A DNA stretch of 64,000 nt from Myxococcota bacterium (GCA_024278455.1 JAJRTE010000218.1:1-64000); one strand, 5' to 3'; shown: positions 34,975 to 45,195, numbered from the stretch's first letter. The notes: generated by a model not told the origin, from the letters alone. Translations and numbers: made by a program.

Positions 34975-36333
34975 ATCATGGGGAAACACCGATCGAATCC
35001 ACGGCCGGGCCGTCGAGGCGGTGCGCGAAGGCACGAGAAGCGCCAAGTACGGTCCCGGAAGCCAGGCGGGGGCGACATCCAGCACGCCCGCCACGCGAAC
35101 AGCGGAGCGCCGCGACGTGCCGTCTCCCCAAGACCTCGAGGCGGGCGTTCCCGGCATACCCCTTCCGCCGGAAGGTTGACGCTCAGTTCCCGGTCGGCGG
35201 CGTTCGTACAGGCGGGCCATGCGTGGGTCATCGCCGACCGGTCCCTTCGCGCACTAGAGGATGCCGGACCCGGAGATATCGTCTCGCTGCGCACCGAGGA
35301 CGGCGCCTGGCTGGCCAGCGCCCTCTACTGTCCCGGAGAGCGGATCCTGGCTCGAGTCGTGTCCCGGGACCCAGGAGAGGCATGCGACGCCGCGCTTTTT
35401 CGCAAACGTGCCATCTCGGCCATCGAACTCCGCGCTCGCATCGCGATCGACGCCACCCAGTACCGATTGATCAACGCCGAGGGCGACGGGCTTCCCGGTA
35501 TCACCGCCGACCGGTATGACGACTACCTCGTGGTGCAGCTTGCCACACCGGCAGCAGCACCGCTCGTCACACCCGTGGTCACGGCTGCCATGGAGACCGA
35601 ACGCTTCCGCGGTGTGTTCCTCAAGATGCTGCCACGGGACCGGCGCAGCGGATCGGGTCTGCCTCCGGGACGCTGGATCGACGGCGTTCCAGGCCCCGGG
35701 GAGATGGTGACGCGGGAGGGCGACATCCACTTCCTCGTGCGGCCGTTTTCCGGGCTTTCGACCGGTGTCTTCCTGGACCAGCGGGACAACCGCCGGACCG
35801 TGGGGCGACTGGCTCGAGGCCTTCGGGTCCTCAACACGTTCGCCTATACCGGGGGGTTTTCGGTGGCCTGTGCTCGAGCCGGGGCCACCGTGGACACGCT
35901 CGACATCAGCAAGCCGGCCCTCGAGTGGGCCAGGGAGAACTTCCGCCTGAACGATCTCGATGCCGACCCCGGCACATTCATCCGCGCGGACACGTTTGCG
36001 CACCTCGAGCGGCACGGGGGCGTGTACGACCTCATCATCCTGGACCCCCCTACCTTCTCCACCAGTCGCACCGGTGTATGGGATGCCCGGCGTGTCGTCG
36101 ATCTGCACGAACTGGCATTCGCCGCGGTCAAGCCGGGTGGTCTGGTCGTCACCTTCACGAACACGCGGAAAACCACCCGCTCGACCTTCCAGGACGACGT
36201 GCGCGGCGGCGCACGACGCGCCGGCCGCGCTATCAGGGTCCTCGCATTGCTCGAAGCGGGCATGGACTTCCCCTGGGACCTGGGCACACCGGAGACACGC
36301 CACCTCAAGGGCCTGGTCGTCCGGGTCGATTGA
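34975..36333 (+). CDS. Class I SAM-dependent rRNA methyltransferase, RlmI-like
   Basis: The conserved part starts near TTG 35176 with a PUA-like domain (HAWVIADRSLRALEDAGPGDIVSLRTEDGAWLASALY). This is followed by YRLINAEGDGLPGITADRYDDYLVVQ and FLVRPFSGLSTGVFLDQRDNR. The Rossmann methyltransferase core reads LNTFAYTGGFSVACARAGA (SAM site), DISKPALEWARENF, then IILDPPTFSTSR with the catalytic DPPT and the later VVTFTNTRK. This matches the RlmI (23S rRNA m5C1962) family, length about 386 from the domain start. The first ATG with a ribosome-binding site (GAGG) is 34975; the 67 residues it adds are Arg-rich and unlike the family, so the true start is uncertain. Confidence 0.85.
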   Translation: MMGKHRSNPRPGRRGGARRHEKRQVRSRKPGGGDIQHARHANSGAPRRAVSPRPRGGRSRHTPSAGRLTLSSRSAAFVQAGHAWVIADRSLRALEDAGPGDIVSLRTEDGAWLASALYCPGERILARVVSRDPGEACDAALFRKRAISAIELRARIAIDATQYRLINAEGDGLPGITADRYDDYLVVQLATPAAAPLVTPVVTAAMETERFRGVFLKMLPRDRRSGSGLPPGRWIDGVPGPGEMVTREGDIHFLVRPFSGLSTGVFLDQRDNRRTVGRLARGLRVLNTFAYTGGFSVACARAGATVDTLDISKPALEWARENFRLNDLDADPGTFIRADTFAHLERHGGVYDLIILDPPTFSTSRTGVWDARRVVDLHELAFAAVKPGGLVVTFTNTRKTTRSTFQDDVRGGARRAGRAIRVLALLEAGMDFPWDLGTPETRHLKGLVVRVD

Positions 36334-36410
36334 CCTCGAGTCCAGGCGTCATCTCACCAACGAATACTGGATCCACCACGGCCGGCGCACGCTGACCAGC
36401 ACGGTACAGC

Positions 36411-39041
36411 ATGGCAATTCCATGCCGCAAAGCAGGCATCCGGAGCACGATTGGGGGTTTTCGAGGCGGTGCAAAAGTGGTAAAACTCCCGAGACAGGAC
36501 GGCGAATCCACCTGGCTCAGCAAGACACGACCGGGGGTGACAGTGACGACGGGCAAGGAAAAACTCTGGTCCCTCATCGAGCGGACCTACCTGGCATGGG
36601 ACAAGGAAGCACTCCAACGGTCGTTCGCACGGCACCTCGAGTACTCCATGGCGAACACTCGGGACCAGGCCAACGACCGGGACAACTATCTCAGCGCGGT
36701 GCTGACGGTCCGAGACCGCCTGATGGAGCGTTGGAATGACACCCGCAGGACATGTTTCGATGTCAACGCGAAGCGGGCCTACTACCTGTCGATGGAGTTC
36801 CTGATGGGGAGGGCCCTGGGCAATGCCCTGATGAACTTGGACCTCTACGACGAATTCGCCAGTGCCCTCGAAGCGTTCGACATCGATCTCGAGGCATTGC
36901 GGGAGCAGGAGCCGGATGCCGGGCTGGGAAACGGCGGTCTCGGGCGTCTCGCCGCATGCTTCCTGGACTCCATGGCCACGTTGCAGCTTCCCGGGTACGG
37001 CTACGGCATCCGTTATGACTACGGCATCTTTCGCCAGGTCATCCGGGACGGGTTCCAGGTCGAGCAACCCGACAACTGGCTCCGGTACGGCCATCCCTGG
37101 GAGGTCATGCGACCGGAAAGGCAGTATGTCGTGCGGTTCAACGGTCGTGTCGTGATGGCGCGGGACTCCGGCGGCCGGCTCGAGTTTTCCTGGCAAGATA
37201 CGGATCGCGTCGTCGCCCTGGCCTTCGACGTACCCATTCCCGGCTACGGGAACCAGACGGTGAACACGTTGCGCCTCTGGTCGGCGAGGGCGGAGCAAGC
37301 ATTCGACCTCGAGGATTTCCAGCGCGGCGACTACATCAACGCGATGCACGACAAGGTGTTATCAGAAACCATCAGCAGTGTGTTGTATCCCAAGGACGAC
37401 ATCCCCCCGGGCAAGGCGTTGCGGCTGAAGCAGGAGTACTTCTTCGTGTCCGCGTCGATCCAGGACATCTTGCGCCGGCACAAGGCCTCGAACCCCTCGG
37501 TGCGCAACCTGCCGGACAAGGTGGCCATCCAGATGAACGATACCCACCCGGCGCTTGCCGTCGTGGAACTCCTGCGGCTCCTGCTCGATGAGGAGAACTT
37601 GGGCTGGGAGGAGGCATGGGAAATCGTGACGGCCACCTGTGCCTACACCAACCACACCATGCTCCCCGAGGCGCTCGAGACCTGGGGGATCGAGCTGTTC
37701 GGCACGCTCCTGCCTCGCCACATGCAGCTCGTCCACGAGATCAACCGCCGATTCCTGGCGGATGTCCGGCGCCGCTGGCCGCACGACGAGGAGCGGGTGG
37801 CCCGCATGTCCCTGGTCCAGGAGGGGCCCTACCACGCGGTTCGCATGAGCAACCTTGCCATCGTGGGGAGCCATTCGGTCAACGGAGTTTCGAGGCTGCA
37901 CAGCGAGTTGATCAAGAGCCAGTTGTTTCACGATTTCAACGCTATGTGGCCGGAGAAGTTCAACAGCAAGACCAATGGCATCACGCCTCGCCGATGGCTC
38001 AAGTTGTGCAATCCGCCGCTGTCCCGGCTCATCTCCGGACAGATCGGTGACGCCTGGACCACCCGCCTCGACGACCTCGAGAAGCTCGATCCTCTCGCGG
38101 ATGACCCCTCGTTTCGGCATGCGTGGCGGGAAGTGAAGGCGGCGAACAAGCGGTCACTTGCCGACTACATCCGGGCCGAGACCGGAGTCGTGGTCGATCC
38201 GGACTCTCTGTTCGATTGCCAGGTAAAGCGGATCCACGAGTACAAGCGGCAGTTGCTCAACGTGCTGCACATTCTCACCCTGTACGGCCGTCTGAAGCGG
38301 GACGACAGGTTCGACATGGTTCCCCGCACGTTCATCTTCGCCGGGAAGGCGGCTCCTGGATATGCAGCGGCGAAGCTCATCGTCAAGCTCATCAACTCGG
38401 TAGCGAGGCTGGTCAACGAGGACCCGGACATGCACGATCGCATCAAGGTCGTGTTCCTGCCCGACTACGGTGTCACCCTGGCGCAACGGATCATCCCGGC
38501 GGCGGACCTGTCCGAACAGATCTCCACGGCGGGCATGGAGGCGTCTGGGACCGGCAACATGAAGTTCGCGCTCAACGGGGCGCTGACCATCGGGACCCTC
38601 GACGGCGCGAACATCGAGATCCGGGACGCGGTGGGACAGGAGAACATCTTCACCTTCGGACTGACCGCGTCCGGCATTGCCGCCTTGAAGGCTCGAGGAT
38701 ACCGCCCCATGGACATCCTCGAGCGGGACGAGCGGTTGAACACGGTCGTCCATTTCGTGGGCGGGGGCGGTGTCTGTCCCGAGCGTCCCAATCTGTTCAT
38801 CCCGTTGCTCAACGCGATACTTCACGGGGGTGATCCTTTCTGCGTCCTGGCTGACTACGACGCCTATGTCGCCTGCCAGGCGCGCGTGGATGCGACCTAC
38901 CGGGATGCAGAGCGGTGGACCCGCATGTCGATACGGAACACCGCGCAGATGGGGCGGTTTTCGTCGGATCGCACGATCGAGGAATACGCGGCGGACATCT
39001 GGGGCGTGACCCCGGTGCGCCCGGTGAGCCGCCAGGCATAG
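36411..39041 (+). CDS. glgP: Glycogen/maltodextrin phosphorylase
   Basis: An 876-residue protein from ATG 36411. A GTG at 36537 would give 834 residues, nearer to the usual 820-850; the first 42 residues are not conserved. The family sequence is unmistakable: YYLSMEFLMGRALGNAL, GNGGLGRLAACFLDSMATL, GYGIRYDYGIFRQ, MNDTHPALAVVELLRLLLDE, TNHTMLPEALETW, SHSVNGVS, KTNGITPRRWL, RIHEYKRQLLN, IFAGKAAPGYAAAKLIVKLI, and ASGTGNMKFALNGALTIGTLDGAN, where the Lys binds pyridoxal phosphate. It removes glucose from glycogen or dextrins as glucose-1-phosphate. No glycogen synthase or branching enzyme is nearby. It is followed by an M16 peptidase pair 66 bp downstream. Confidence 0.97.
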   Translation: MAIPCRKAGIRSTIGGFRGGAKVVKLPRQDGESTWLSKTRPGVTVTTGKEKLWSLIERTYLAWDKEALQRSFARHLEYSMANTRDQANDRDNYLSAVLTVRDRLMERWNDTRRTCFDVNAKRAYYLSMEFLMGRALGNALMNLDLYDEFASALEAFDIDLEALREQEPDAGLGNGGLGRLAACFLDSMATLQLPGYGYGIRYDYGIFRQVIRDGFQVEQPDNWLRYGHPWEVMRPERQYVVRFNGRVVMARDSGGRLEFSWQDTDRVVALAFDVPIPGYGNQTVNTLRLWSARAEQAFDLEDFQRGDYINAMHDKVLSETISSVLYPKDDIPPGKALRLKQEYFFVSASIQDILRRHKASNPSVRNLPDKVAIQMNDTHPALAVVELLRLLLDEENLGWEEAWEIVTATCAYTNHTMLPEALETWGIELFGTLLPRHMQLVHEINRRFLADVRRRWPHDEERVARMSLVQEGPYHAVRMSNLAIVGSHSVNGVSRLHSELIKSQLFHDFNAMWPEKFNSKTNGITPRRWLKLCNPPLSRLISGQIGDAWTTRLDDLEKLDPLADDPSFRHAWREVKAANKRSLADYIRAETGVVVDPDSLFDCQVKRIHEYKRQLLNVLHILTLYGRLKRDDRFDMVPRTFIFAGKAAPGYAAAKLIVKLINSVARLVNEDPDMHDRIKVVFLPDYGVTLAQRIIPAADLSEQISTAGMEASGTGNMKFALNGALTIGTLDGANIEIRDAVGQENIFTFGLTASGIAALKARGYRPMDILERDERLNTVVHFVGGGGVCPERPNLFIPLLNAILHGGDPFCVLADYDAYVACQARVDATYRDAERWTRMSIRNTAQMGRFSSDRTIEEYAADIWGVTPVRPVSRQA

Positions 39042-39107
39042 GAACCGGTGTCACAAGCAACATCATTCGCGGCGTCCACTCCCGGGCGCCGTTAGAAGGA
39101 GGGCCTT

Positions 39108-40421
39108 ATGTTTGCAGTGCCATGGCTGCTCGTGGCCGGCACCCTGCTTTCGCCGCAGGAAGCGGCGGGCGAGGTGCAGACCTTTACCCTGCAGAACGAT
39201 ATGAAGGTATTGGTGCTCGAGGACCACTCGATCCCGAACGTGGTGACCTACTTTTTCTGGCGCGTGGGGTCGAGGAACGAGGTACCGGGTATCACCGGGC
39301 TGTCCCATTTTTTCGAGCACATGATGTTCAATGGTGCCGAGAAGTACGGGCCGAAGGAGTTCGACCGGGTCATGGAGGCGGCAGGAGGCGCCAACAACGC
39401 CTACACGACCAAGGACACCACGGTGTACACCGATTTTTTCCCCAGCTCCGCCCTGGAGACGGTCTTCGACCTGGAGGCGGACCGGATTGCCCACCTCGCG
39501 TTCGACGAGGAGATGATAGAGAGTGAGCGCGGGGTGGTTCTGTCCGAGTACACGACCGGGATGGAAAACAGCAACTTCCGGTACCTGAATACCTACCTCA
39601 CGTCGGTGGCGATGATCGCGCACCCCTATCGCTGGTCGGTTTTGGGGTGGGAGTCGGACATACGGAGCTGGCAGAAGGAAGATCTCGAGGCCTACTTCGC
39701 CACCTACTATGCCCCAAACAACGGGGTGCTCGTGGTGGTCGGGGACGTGAGCTTCGACGAGGTGAAGCGTCTGAGCGAGGCCTACCTTGGGCCGATTCCA
39801 GCTCACGAGCCACCCCGGCCGGTGCGGACTGTCGAGCCCGAGCAGAACGGGGAGAAGCGCATCGTTCTCTACAAGCAGGTGACTTCGCCCAACGTGATGC
39901 TGGCGTACCACGTCCCCGAGACCGGCTCCGAGGACTACTACCCCCTCGTCCTCCTCGATTCCATCCTCTCCGAGGGCAACTCCTCCCGGTTGTACCGGTC
40001 CCTCGTCGATGAGACTCAGCGCGCGACCGCAGTTTTCACCTATCTCCCTCCGGCGTTCGACCCGACCTTGTTCTACTTCTACGGAGTCTGCAGCAAGGAC
40101 GTGTCCGCACAGGAACTCGAAGAGGGCATGCTCGAGGTGGTGGACAGGATCGTGTCGGAAGGCGTCACGGACCGAGAGCTGCAGAAGGCCAAGAACATGA
40201 GGCGTATCGAACTCTACCAGGGCATGGAGACCTTGAAGGACAAGGCCAACAACCTGGGGCGCTACGAACTATTCTTCGGTGACTATCGCAAGCTATTCGA
40301 AGCGCCAGAGGCTTTTGAGCGTGTCACCGCGGCGGACGTGCAGCGTGTGGCCGCAAAGTACCTCACCGCGGACAATCGTACGGTCGGCTACCTGCTGCCG
40401 CCTGAAAAGGAGGGCGAGTGA
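39108..40421 (+). CDS. M16 family zinc peptidase, active subunit
   Basis: AAGGAGG precedes the ATG. The 437-residue product has a short signal-like N-terminus (MFAVPWLLVAGTLLSPQEAAG) and the inverted zinc motif HFFEH (about residues 66-70) followed by ESERGVVLSEYT, where the third ligand Glu lies about 75 residues later. AGGANNAYTTKDTTVYTDFFP, YYAPNNGVLVVVGDVSFDEVKR and LDSILSEGNSSRLYRSLVDE are family blocks of pitrilysin-like M16B peptidases. It should degrade small peptides in the periplasm. It pairs with the following gene, which overlaps its stop by one base (TGATG) and lacks the zinc motif, a known heterodimer arrangement. Confidence 0.92.
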   Translation: MFAVPWLLVAGTLLSPQEAAGEVQTFTLQNDMKVLVLEDHSIPNVVTYFFWRVGSRNEVPGITGLSHFFEHMMFNGAEKYGPKEFDRVMEAAGGANNAYTTKDTTVYTDFFPSSALETVFDLEADRIAHLAFDEEMIESERGVVLSEYTTGMENSNFRYLNTYLTSVAMIAHPYRWSVLGWESDIRSWQKEDLEAYFATYYAPNNGVLVVVGDVSFDEVKRLSEAYLGPIPAHEPPRPVRTVEPEQNGEKRIVLYKQVTSPNVMLAYHVPETGSEDYYPLVLLDSILSEGNSSRLYRSLVDETQRATAVFTYLPPAFDPTLFYFYGVCSKDVSAQELEEGMLEVVDRIVSEGVTDRELQKAKNMRRIELYQGMETLKDKANNLGRYELFFGDYRKLFEAPEAFERVTAADVQRVAAKYLTADNRTVGYLLPPEKEGE

Positions 40422-41839
40422 TGAAGACAGCCAACGCGGCGACTTCCCTGCGATTGTTGGTCACAGTCCTGGTCGCGGCAGCCTGTTGCTCCGGTACTGC
40501 CCTGGCCACGACCGGCCAGTTCAAGCTGCCGGAATATGAGAAGTTCACCCTGGACAACGGCCTGACCGTCTACCTGATGGAGCAGCACGAGGTGCCGATG
40601 GTCTACGTGTCGCTCCTGACACCCGGAGGTGCCATCCACGACGGCGACAAGTCGGGGCTGGCTTTTCTCACATCGGAAGGGCTCCTCTTTGGAACCGAGC
40701 ACTACACGAAATCAGAGATCGAGGAGGCGTTGGACTTCCTCGGTGCAAGCATCCAGACATCCGCCGGGCTGGAGGTCGCCCGCATCACCGCGTCGTTTGC
40801 AGCCAGGGACCGGGAGAAGGTGTTCGCCATCCTCAAGGAGGTAGTGACCGGCCCCACCTTCGACGGGGAGGAGTTCGAGAAGCGCAAGTCCCGGCTGCTC
40901 GTCGAACTGGCACAGGTCAAAGAGATGCCACGGGCGGTCGTGAGAGACTACTTCCACGGCTTCTTGTACGGCAACCACCCCTATGGGAACCCGGTTCGCG
41001 GTACGCCGCAGGGCGTCAAGACGGTGACCGTCGAAGACGTGGAGGCCTTCTACTCATCGGCGTACCAGCCCAGCGGGTCCGCCATCGCGGTGGTGGGCGA
41101 CTTCGAGACCGACGAGATGAAGCAGGCGGTCATCGACCTGCTCGGAGACTGGCAGGCGACGGGTGCGCCGCTCGAGACCATCGACCTGTCCAGGGGGATC
41201 CCCAGGCACAAGAAATCTCGCGTCCTCCTCGTCGACAAGGAAGACGCCCTCGAGACCACGTTCATCATCGGCACTCGAGGCATCCCCCGAAACAACCCGG
41301 ACTACATTCCGCTGCAGGTGGTCAACACCATCCTCGGCGGGCGGTTCACATCGTGGCTGAACGCCGAACTACGAATCAAGCGAGGACTGACGTACGGCGC
41401 CCACAGCGGTTTCATCACCAATCGCGTGACGGGATCTTTCATCGTGTCGTCGTTCACGCGCACCGAGACGACGTTCGAGGCCATCGACCTGGCCGTCGAA
41501 GTGCTGGGCTGGCTGCACGCGAAGGGTATCGACGAAGCCACCTTGGAATCGGCCCGGAACTACATCAAGGGCCAGTATCCCCCCCGGTTCGAGACGCCGG
41601 GGCAGCTTGCGGGCTTGCTCACGTCCATGTTCTTCTACGGCTACGACGAGTCGTTCATCAACGGGTTCCAGGAGACCGTGGACGGGATGACCGTGGAAGA
41701 GGCGAACCGGCTCATCAAGAAGTATTTCCCCAGGAAAGGATGGCAGTTCGTCCTCATCGGCCGCGCGTCTGAAATCCGGTCGAAGGCGTCCAGGTACGGG
41801 AAGCTGACCGAGAAGTCCATCACCGACGACGGCTATTGA
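40421..41839 (+). CDS. M16 family peptidase-like protein, inactive partner subunit
   Basis: ATG 40421 shares a base with the upstream stop, and AGGAGGGC supplies the ribosome-binding site. The 472-residue product has a signal peptide (LLVTVLVAAACCSGTALA). At the place of the HxxEH motif it reads FLTSEG, so zinc cannot be bound. It keeps the complementary R/Y motif LRIKRGLTYG (about residues 324-333), which in M16B dimers binds the substrate C-terminus across the interface. Family blocks FYSSAYQPSGSAIAVVGDF and VVNTILGGRFTSWLNAELR are intact. It therefore most likely forms a heterodimer with the preceding active subunit. Its stop region overlaps the convergent gene end by 7 bp. Confidence 0.92.
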   Translation: MKTANAATSLRLLVTVLVAAACCSGTALATTGQFKLPEYEKFTLDNGLTVYLMEQHEVPMVYVSLLTPGGAIHDGDKSGLAFLTSEGLLFGTEHYTKSEIEEALDFLGASIQTSAGLEVARITASFAARDREKVFAILKEVVTGPTFDGEEFEKRKSRLLVELAQVKEMPRAVVRDYFHGFLYGNHPYGNPVRGTPQGVKTVTVEDVEAFYSSAYQPSGSAIAVVGDFETDEMKQAVIDLLGDWQATGAPLETIDLSRGIPRHKKSRVLLVDKEDALETTFIIGTRGIPRNNPDYIPLQVVNTILGGRFTSWLNAELRIKRGLTYGAHSGFITNRVTGSFIVSSFTRTETTFEAIDLAVEVLGWLHAKGIDEATLESARNYIKGQYPPRFETPGQLAGLLTSMFFYGYDESFINGFQETVDGMTVEEANRLIKKYFPRKGWQFVLIGRASEIRSKASRYGKLTEKSITDDGY

Positions 41840-44800
41840 ATCCCACCTCGAGTCGAGCGGGAACGACGGCGGACGAGCACGACGGCCGGGAAGAGGGCGA
41901 ACACGGCCATGGTGCCCCCGCCGGTCCCGGTGCCCTCCGACGGCGTGCAGGCCGGCGTGGTCGGGTTGGGATCGCACACGTCCCCCATGCCGTCTTCGTC
42001 TCGATCCTCCTGCCCAGGGTTGGCATCCGCCACGCAGTTGTCGCACAGGTCGCCCACGCCGTCTCCGTCTTCGTCCGCCTGATCTGCGTTGGCGTCATCT
42101 GGGCAGTTGTCCACATCGGCGCACGACCCGTCGCCGTCCGCATCGTCGCCGGCATCCAGGGGGCAAGGGTCGCAGGCATCCCCGGTCCCGTCGCGGTCCG
42201 TATCGGCCTGGCTCGAGTTGGGCTGTGCCGGGCAGTTGTCGCAGTCATCTCCCACGCCGTCCGCATCCGTATCGGCTCCGAAGAACGGCTTGTCGGAGAG
42301 GGAGAACGTGGCGGACACGAGGGTGTTGTAGCCGAGCGAGGCCATGTTCGAGGCGAGGAACACCCAGTCGGTCACCGCTGGAGGTGACAGGGCGGTGTCA
42401 AGCGCCACGACATCCTCGTACTGCCCCACCACGTCGAAGCTCGAACCGGCCCCGAGCTGGTCGTACCCGGCCATGTCGGTGAGAAAGGCGTCCAGGGCCG
42501 TCGGCTCGGACAGTTCCACGAACGATTCTCCTGTGTAGTAGTTGGGCTTGCTCAACACGTCCGCCAGCACCTCGAGGTGGATCCCCAGGGATATGCCGCA
42601 GTCGGTCGGCCAGGGCAGGGGATAATCGGCGGTCCGGGGCTCCGGGGGCCGAAACGCGGTGTCGTAGGCGTGGGACCAGGAAAACGAGGCGCCGGGGAGG
42701 CAGTCTTCGACCGCAATCACCTGTGCGACAGAGCTGGGACCGGGGTAGACGCCCAGGGGAGAATCAATCTGCAGGTAGTAGTTCCGGTCCTCGCCGAGGT
42801 TGAACGAGACGTGCCCGTCCCGGCCGGTGAAGGTCCAGTAGGCCACGCACAGGGATTCTGGATCATAGAAGCACTCGGTGGCGACCAGCACTTGCGCGCC
42901 GTCGACCGGCGAACCATCGAGGTCGGTCACGGCCACGTCGAGCGTCACAAAGTTGGAGTAACGGTCGATAACGTCATAGACGTACCCATCTCCGCGCCAG
43001 GTGAACACCACCGAGCAGTCCTTGCTTCCACCGTTGTCCTGATCGTAGGCGATGCGAGGATCATCGATGTAGGTGTTCCCATCGCTCCAGTCCACCTGGT
43101 AGGGGCGCCAGTCGTCGCCATAGTAGAACTCGTTCCAGGCATGGTCCTCCACGCTGGTCGTGTTGAGTGTCGGCACGAGAGCTGCGCGAGCGCCTGCCCC
43201 GAGCACATCCTGGATCTCCCCGCAGTTGCCATAGTGGTTGTACACGATGCGCACCGGCTCGATGGCCCGTTCGTAGCCACCGTGCGTGTCGTAGTATTCG
43301 GACACGTTGTCGGGGAGGTTCTGGGACGCCCAGTTGGCTATCCGGTCGATGGCAAAGTCGTCCGGGCCGACGGGCCTGTCCCCCGAGAGGATGGCGGCCT
43401 GGCCATCCCAGAGATACCGTGTGCCGGCCAGGACGTCGGCGAGGAGGGGATATCCCCGGACCGTGACCGCGTTCGTGGCGTTGGCCTGCTGAGCCGCGCA
43501 GGTGAAACCTCCGGGCATCGTGAGACCGGCCCAGTCGTCGGCGGGTGTCGTGGCACCGTGCAGCTCGAGAACGCCGCCGGCCGCAACCCAACCTTCCAGG
43601 GTTTCTCCCATGCCATCGAGGGTCTCGAAAAGTGCCAGCGGCTGGCCGGAAGGCACGATGATCTTGCTGTATCCGGTCAAGTCCAGGGACGCCAGTTCCT
43701 GCGATGAGACCACGGCGTAGGGCCGCTCGAGGGATGCCAGCAGGGTGGTGACGGTGGGCAGGTTCCACGGGTCCCTGTCCTTGACGACCAGGATGGGGGC
43801 GTCGGCCGGGAGGGTGGCGTTGCCGTTGCCGTAGGTGACGAGGTTCTCCAGGAGGAGAGATTGCCCTTCCTCCCACGCTTGCTCCACCGGCATGACCGTG
43901 GCGAGCACCGTGCCGGCCCCGACGAAGAACTCCATCAAGACCGGTGCCTCGGACGACCCGTTGACCACGATCCTCAACGGGTCGACAGCCATGTCGGTGA
44001 AGTACCCGTAGGCCGAATCGTCCCAACGTTGGAGTTCCTCCGCGTCGATGATGTTGGGCGTCTTCATGAGATAGTGGTCTTCATAGCTGGCCGTCCTGTC
44101 CGACCCGAACAGGAGGTAGTCGCGCCAGAAAACCCCTTCTGGCGGGCGAGCCTTGAAACCGGTCGTGGGATCGATGTACCGCACCTTCTCCACGTCGAGC
44201 ACAGGGTGGACCACGTACCAGTAGTAGATGTCTCGAGGCAGCTCCCACGTGGCGGGCTCCCCGTCCTCGAGGATGGCGTAGGTGGTGGTGGAATAGTAGT
44301 CGTCGTCGACGCCCGGCGTGCCATGATCCACCACGGTCACGAAGTCGAGCACCTCGTCCGCTTCGTAGATGAACCGCGCGTTCGTGGCGAACACGGCGGG
44401 CTCGAATCCCGGGTCCTCGAGCGCATCGAGCGTGCTGTGGGAAATCATGAACGCGATCTCGTCCAGGTACCTCGAGTCCGCCACGTTGGTCATCAACCGT
44501 GCCAAGGTGTCCTGAAGGTCCGGCTCGAGCTGGACCAAGGTCATTCGAAGCCGAATGCGCAGCCAGGCGGGGGCGAGAGCCAGGGCTTGCCCGGCAGCCT
44601 CGGTCAGCGTCTGCGGGTAGTCATTGACCATGGAGACCGAGCCGGTCTCCGGATCGACGGCGAGGGCGAGCGCATCCAGGGGGAGGACGACCCCCTCGTA
44701 TGAGGCCGAGCCAGCCGTCTCTCCCTCCCTCGCCACCGCCGGACCGTGGGAGGTGCCTGATAGGGGCAAGGACAGGACGCGGGACGAATCGGAACGCTTT

Positions 44801-45057
44801 CGACCGTCCACCGGGACGGCCGGTTCCTGGATGACATGGAATTCGCCGGGACCACGAAAGGCCCGGATCGGGGTGCTCGTGCCGGGAATCGCGCCACGCT
44901 CCGCGGGGCCGGGTGCTGCCCGCTCCACGGCGGATGTGCCGCATCGAGGCGCTCCGAGTCGTGCGACCATCTGTCCGGACGCTTCCGCCTGCACCTCGAG
45001 ACAGGCACAAACCAGGCCGACCCCGGCCAACAGGGCGAACAGGTGTCGAGTCAGCAT
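41833..45057 (-). CDS. Surface protein with transglutaminase-like and thrombospondin type 3 domains
   Basis: ATG 45057 has an ideal AAGGAGG (5-nt spacing). The 1074-residue product starts with a signal peptide (HLFALLAGVGLVCACLEVQA). In the middle lies a transglutaminase-like core: YNHYGNCGEIQDVLG (Cys), EDHAWNEFYYGDDW (His) and YQVDWSDGNTYIDD (Asp), so the Cys-His-Asp triad is complete. A beta domain with VAVTDLDGSPVDGAQVLVATEC follows. About residues 930-1035 are thrombospondin type 3 calcium repeats (DTDADGVGDDCDNCP and similar, five or more). The tail GGGTMAVFALFPAVVLVRRR is a Gly-rich turn, a hydrophobic stretch and an Arg cluster, like C-terminal sorting signals. It is likely a cell-surface, perhaps protein-crosslinking or peptidase-like, protein. 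Substrate unknown. Confidence 0.85.
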   Translation of the reverse strand: MLTRHLFALLAGVGLVCACLEVQAEASGQMVARLGAPRCGTSAVERAAPGPAERGAIPGTSTPIRAFRGPGEFHVIQEPAVPVDGRKRSDSSRVLSLPLSGTSHGPAVAREGETAGSASYEGVVLPLDALALAVDPETGSVSMVNDYPQTLTEAAGQALALAPAWLRIRLRMTLVQLEPDLQDTLARLMTNVADSRYLDEIAFMISHSTLDALEDPGFEPAVFATNARFIYEADEVLDFVTVVDHGTPGVDDDYYSTTTYAILEDGEPATWELPRDIYYWYVVHPVLDVEKVRYIDPTTGFKARPPEGVFWRDYLLFGSDRTASYEDHYLMKTPNIIDAEELQRWDDSAYGYFTDMAVDPLRIVVNGSSEAPVLMEFFVGAGTVLATVMPVEQAWEEGQSLLLENLVTYGNGNATLPADAPILVVKDRDPWNLPTVTTLLASLERPYAVVSSQELASLDLTGYSKIIVPSGQPLALFETLDGMGETLEGWVAAGGVLELHGATTPADDWAGLTMPGGFTCAAQQANATNAVTVRGYPLLADVLAGTRYLWDGQAAILSGDRPVGPDDFAIDRIANWASQNLPDNVSEYYDTHGGYERAIEPVRIVYNHYGNCGEIQDVLGAGARAALVPTLNTTSVEDHAWNEFYYGDDWRPYQVDWSDGNTYIDDPRIAYDQDNGGSKDCSVVFTWRGDGYVYDVIDRYSNFVTLDVAVTDLDGSPVDGAQVLVATECFYDPESLCVAYWTFTGRDGHVSFNLGEDRNYYLQIDSPLGVYPGPSSVAQVIAVEDCLPGASFSWSHAYDTAFRPPEPRTADYPLPWPTDCGISLGIHLEVLADVLSKPNYYTGESFVELSEPTALDAFLTDMAGYDQLGAGSSFDVVGQYEDVVALDTALSPPAVTDWVFLASNMASLGYNTLVSATFSLSDKPFFGADTDADGVGDDCDNCPAQPNSSQADTDRDGTGDACDPCPLDAGDDADGDGSCADVDNCPDDANADQADEDGDGVGDLCDNCVADANPGQEDRDEDGMGDVCDPNPTTPACTPSEGTGTGGGTMAVFALFPAVVLVRRRSRSTRGGIQ

Positions 45058-45195
45058 GGTGACCTCCTTGTATGTGTACCGTCGACCGGGGGACGCCGCG
45101 AGCACACCTCCCCGCTCCCCCCGCACCGTAACGGCAATGACAGGATACGACAGGCTTGGGCGGTAACACAACCGCCGAATCGTCATCGTCAGAGG

